A stretch of DNA of 15,920 bases from Alphaproteobacteria bacterium UBA6038 (GTDB lineage Bacteria; Pseudomonadota; Alphaproteobacteria; Micropepsales; Micropepsaceae). The stretch is from NCBI GenBank assembly GCA_002429315.1, contig DIZC01000118.1, forward strand, positions 1 to 15,920. The letters run 5' to 3'. Numbering within the stretch: the first letter of the stretch is position 1; every line of letters begins with the position of its first letter. Below the pieces are notes generated by a model, which saw only the letters and a program-made list of their open reading frames with translations, searched no databases and had not been told where the DNA came from. Positions 14,196 through 15,920 of the stretch are shown piece after piece. The translations under genes and the position numbers were made by a program.

Positions 14196-15887
14196 ATGAA
14201 ATTCAGACTCTTCGCCTGCGCGTTCGCGGCACTCGTCATTGCTGCGCCGGTCTCCGCGCGTGCCCCTGCCGCCGCGCACCACATGATCGCCGCCGCCAAT
14301 CCCTATGCCTCGCGCGCCGGCCTCGAGATGCTCCGCAACGGCGGCTCCGCCGTGGACGCGGCGATTGCCGCCCAGATGGTGCTGACCTTGGTCGAGCCGG
14401 AATCCTCGGGCATCGGCGGCGGCGCCTTCCTGCTGCTGTGGGACCCCAAGCACGCCAAGGTGACAAGTTTCGACGGCCGCGAAACGGCGCCCGCTTCCGC
14501 CACGCCCGGCATGTTCCTCGATGCGCAAGGCGAGCCGCGTCCCCACATGGATGCGATTCCCGGCGGCTTATCCGTGGGTGTGCCGGGCGTGCTCGCGATG
14601 CTGGAACTGGCGCACAAGAAGTATGGCAAGCTGCCGTGGACGGCGTTGTTCCGGCCGGCGATCGCGCTTGCGGAACGCGGGTTTCCGGTGAGCCGCAAGA
14701 TGGCGGCGGAGATTCGCGAATTTCCGGACATGGGAAGGATGCCAGATATCAAACGGTACCTCTATCATGCCGATGGCACGCCCCTGCACGAGGGCGAGAT
14801 CCTGAAGAATCCGGAGCTTGCCCAGACCCTGCGCACAATCGCACGCGGCGGCGCAAAGGCGTTCTATTCCGGTCCCATCGCGCAGGCGATCGTCGAGAAG
14901 GTGCAGCATGCGCCCGTCAATCGCGGCGGCATGACGCTCGCCGATCTTGCCGCCTACAAGCCGGTGGAGCGGGAGGCGGTGTGCGGCGCCTACCGCGTGT
15001 ACCGGGTGTGCTCCATGGGGCCGCCGAGCTCGGGCGGCGTCGCGGTGCTGCAAATTCTCGGGATGCTGGAGCGCTTTCCTTCCGCCCAATTGCAGCCGGA
15101 TAGCCTGAGTGAACTGCATCTCGTCAGCGAAGCCGAGCGTCTCGCGTTTGCCGACCGCGCGCAGTATCTGGGCGATCCCGATGCGATCCATGTGCCGGTC
15201 GCCGGCTTGCTTGACCGGACCTATCTCGCGCAACGCGCCGCCCTGATCGACCCGAAGAAAGACATGGGAACCGCAGTTGCAGGCACGCCGCCTTCCGCGA
15301 AATCGCAATTTGCCCCGCAACGCACGCCACAACTTCCGGGCACCAGCCACTTGTCGGTGGTGGACGATTCCGGCGAAGTGGTGTCGATGACCACGACGGT
15401 CGAATTCGTCTTCGGCTCGGAAATGATGGCGAAGGGTTTCTTCCTCAACAATCAGCTGACGGATTTTTCCTTCGAGCCCACGGTGGACGGAAAGCCTGTT
15501 GCCAATGCGCCGGCGGCCGGCAAGCGGCCGATGAGCGCCATGTCCCCCACCATCGTGTTCGGGCCGGACGGCAAATTCAAAATCGCAACAGGTTCCCCCG
15601 GCGGCCCGCTGATCATCACCTATGTGGCGGAGGCGCTGGTCGGCATGCTCGATGGCAATCTCGATCCGCAAACGGCTTCCGCGCAGCCGCATTTCGCCAA
15701 CCCGAACGGCCCGACAATCCTGGAGAAGGATACCTCTATCGATTCCCTCGCGCCGCAGCTGACGGCCATGGGCCATCAGGTGATCGAGCGCGATCTCGAA
15801 AGCGGGCTGCACATCATCGCGCGGGTGCCCGGCGGGTACATCGGCGGGGCCGATCCGCGCCGCGATGGCATCGCCTTGGGCGACTAG
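14196..15887 (+). CDS. ggt: Gamma-glutamyltransferase / glutathione hydrolase
   Basis: GGT cleaves the gamma-glutamyl bond of glutathione and related compounds and can transfer the glutamyl group. It is made as a proenzyme that cuts itself into two subunits. The 563-residue product begins with a Sec signal peptide (residues 1-22, ending SARA) and is therefore periplasmic. The large-subunit core has NGGSAVDAAIAAQMVL, SSGIGGGAFLLL and GVPGVLAMLE. The nucleophile is T383 in PGTSHLSVVD; the residue after it is Ser where E. coli has Thr. Downstream are FFLNNQLTDFSF, KRPMSAMSPTIVF and GSPGGPLIITYV, the substrate-binding loops. A GAGA ribosome-binding site lies 5 nt before the ATG. The gene is complete. 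The last 33 bp of the window hold nothing that I can identify. Confidence 0.97.
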   Translation: MKFRLFACAFAALVIAAPVSARAPAAAHHMIAAANPYASRAGLEMLRNGGSAVDAAIAAQMVLTLVEPESSGIGGGAFLLLWDPKHAKVTSFDGRETAPASATPGMFLDAQGEPRPHMDAIPGGLSVGVPGVLAMLELAHKKYGKLPWTALFRPAIALAERGFPVSRKMAAEIREFPDMGRMPDIKRYLYHADGTPLHEGEILKNPELAQTLRTIARGGAKAFYSGPIAQAIVEKVQHAPVNRGGMTLADLAAYKPVEREAVCGAYRVYRVCSMGPPSSGGVAVLQILGMLERFPSAQLQPDSLSELHLVSEAERLAFADRAQYLGDPDAIHVPVAGLLDRTYLAQRAALIDPKKDMGTAVAGTPPSAKSQFAPQRTPQLPGTSHLSVVDDSGEVVSMTTTVEFVFGSEMMAKGFFLNNQLTDFSFEPTVDGKPVANAPAAGKRPMSAMSPTIVFGPDGKFKIATGSPGGPLIITYVAEALVGMLDGNLDPQTASAQPHFANPNGPTILEKDTSIDSLAPQLTAMGHQVIERDLESGLHIIARVPGGYIGGADPRRDGIALGD

Positions 15888-15920
15888 CGCCGTTTCAGTT
15901 TAGCCTGAATCACTGCAAAT

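Noticed and set aside
14568..15812. 414-codon minus-strand open frame inside ggt
   Set aside because: It is a shadow of the GGT frame with no recognisable domain.

Overview
The window reads as chromosomal DNA of a GC-rich alphaproteobacterium. The basis is the rbfA-truB-rpsO-pnp order, an alphaproteobacterial-type prephenate dehydratase, a CcmI-like cytochrome c maturation factor and an MHYT histidine kinase. I cannot name the genus from sequence alone. There are no insertion sequences, phage genes, CRISPR arrays or rRNA genes. Most genes are ordinary and intact. Only rbfA is cut, by the left window edge.

Layout. (1) 1-3795, plus strand: the RNA and ribosome cluster, with the rbfA 3' end, truB, rpsO and pnp. 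The rpsO-pnp gap carries several inverted repeats, which suits the post-transcriptional control known for pnp in other bacteria. A long stem follows pnp. (2) 3866-5117, plus: a MoCF/CinA-N domain protein, a spacer with a REP-like palindrome, and a 91-residue exported or membrane-anchored protein. That gene ends at a strong bidirectional terminator. (3) 5167-7662, minus: an orphan MHYT-domain sensor histidine kinase followed by a CcmI-like TPR protein. (4) 7794-9232, plus: nudC (NADH pyrophosphatase / NAD-RNA decapping) with its stop overlapping the start of a macro-domain ADP-ribose hydrolase gene. (5) 9257-10638, minus: tRNA-Arg(ACG), pheA, and a small three-helix membrane protein of clearly lower GC whose start overlaps the pheA stop. 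(6) 10894-12168, plus: a large lipoprotein with an Ala/Pro-rich linker, a helical middle and a degenerate OmpA-like C-terminus. (7) 12172-14151, minus: an S58-family (DmpA/NylC-like) self-cleaving peptidase and a Tat-exported dienelactone-hydrolase-like protein. They are separated by a 7-bp-period repeat that also supplies the peptidase stop codon. (8) 14196-15887, plus: a periplasmic gamma-glutamyltransferase, divergent from the peptidase.

How the genes work together. The first block is ribosome maturation, tRNA modification and RNA decay. nudC plus macro domain forms a plausible NAD/ADP-ribose clean-up pair. The kinase and CcmI-like protein may link redox or gas sensing to cytochrome c maturation, but this rests only on adjacency. 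The last block (two self-cleaving amide hydrolases plus an exported alpha/beta hydrolase) suggests breakdown of unusual peptides or amides and glutathione.

I found no convincing wholly new system. The most worthwhile leads are the lipoprotein with its eroded OmpA-like domain, the nudC-macro coupling, the CcmI-like protein lacking the usual cytoplasmic loop, the low-GC membrane protein coupled to pheA, and the 7-bp-period repeat that shapes the ends of two genes.
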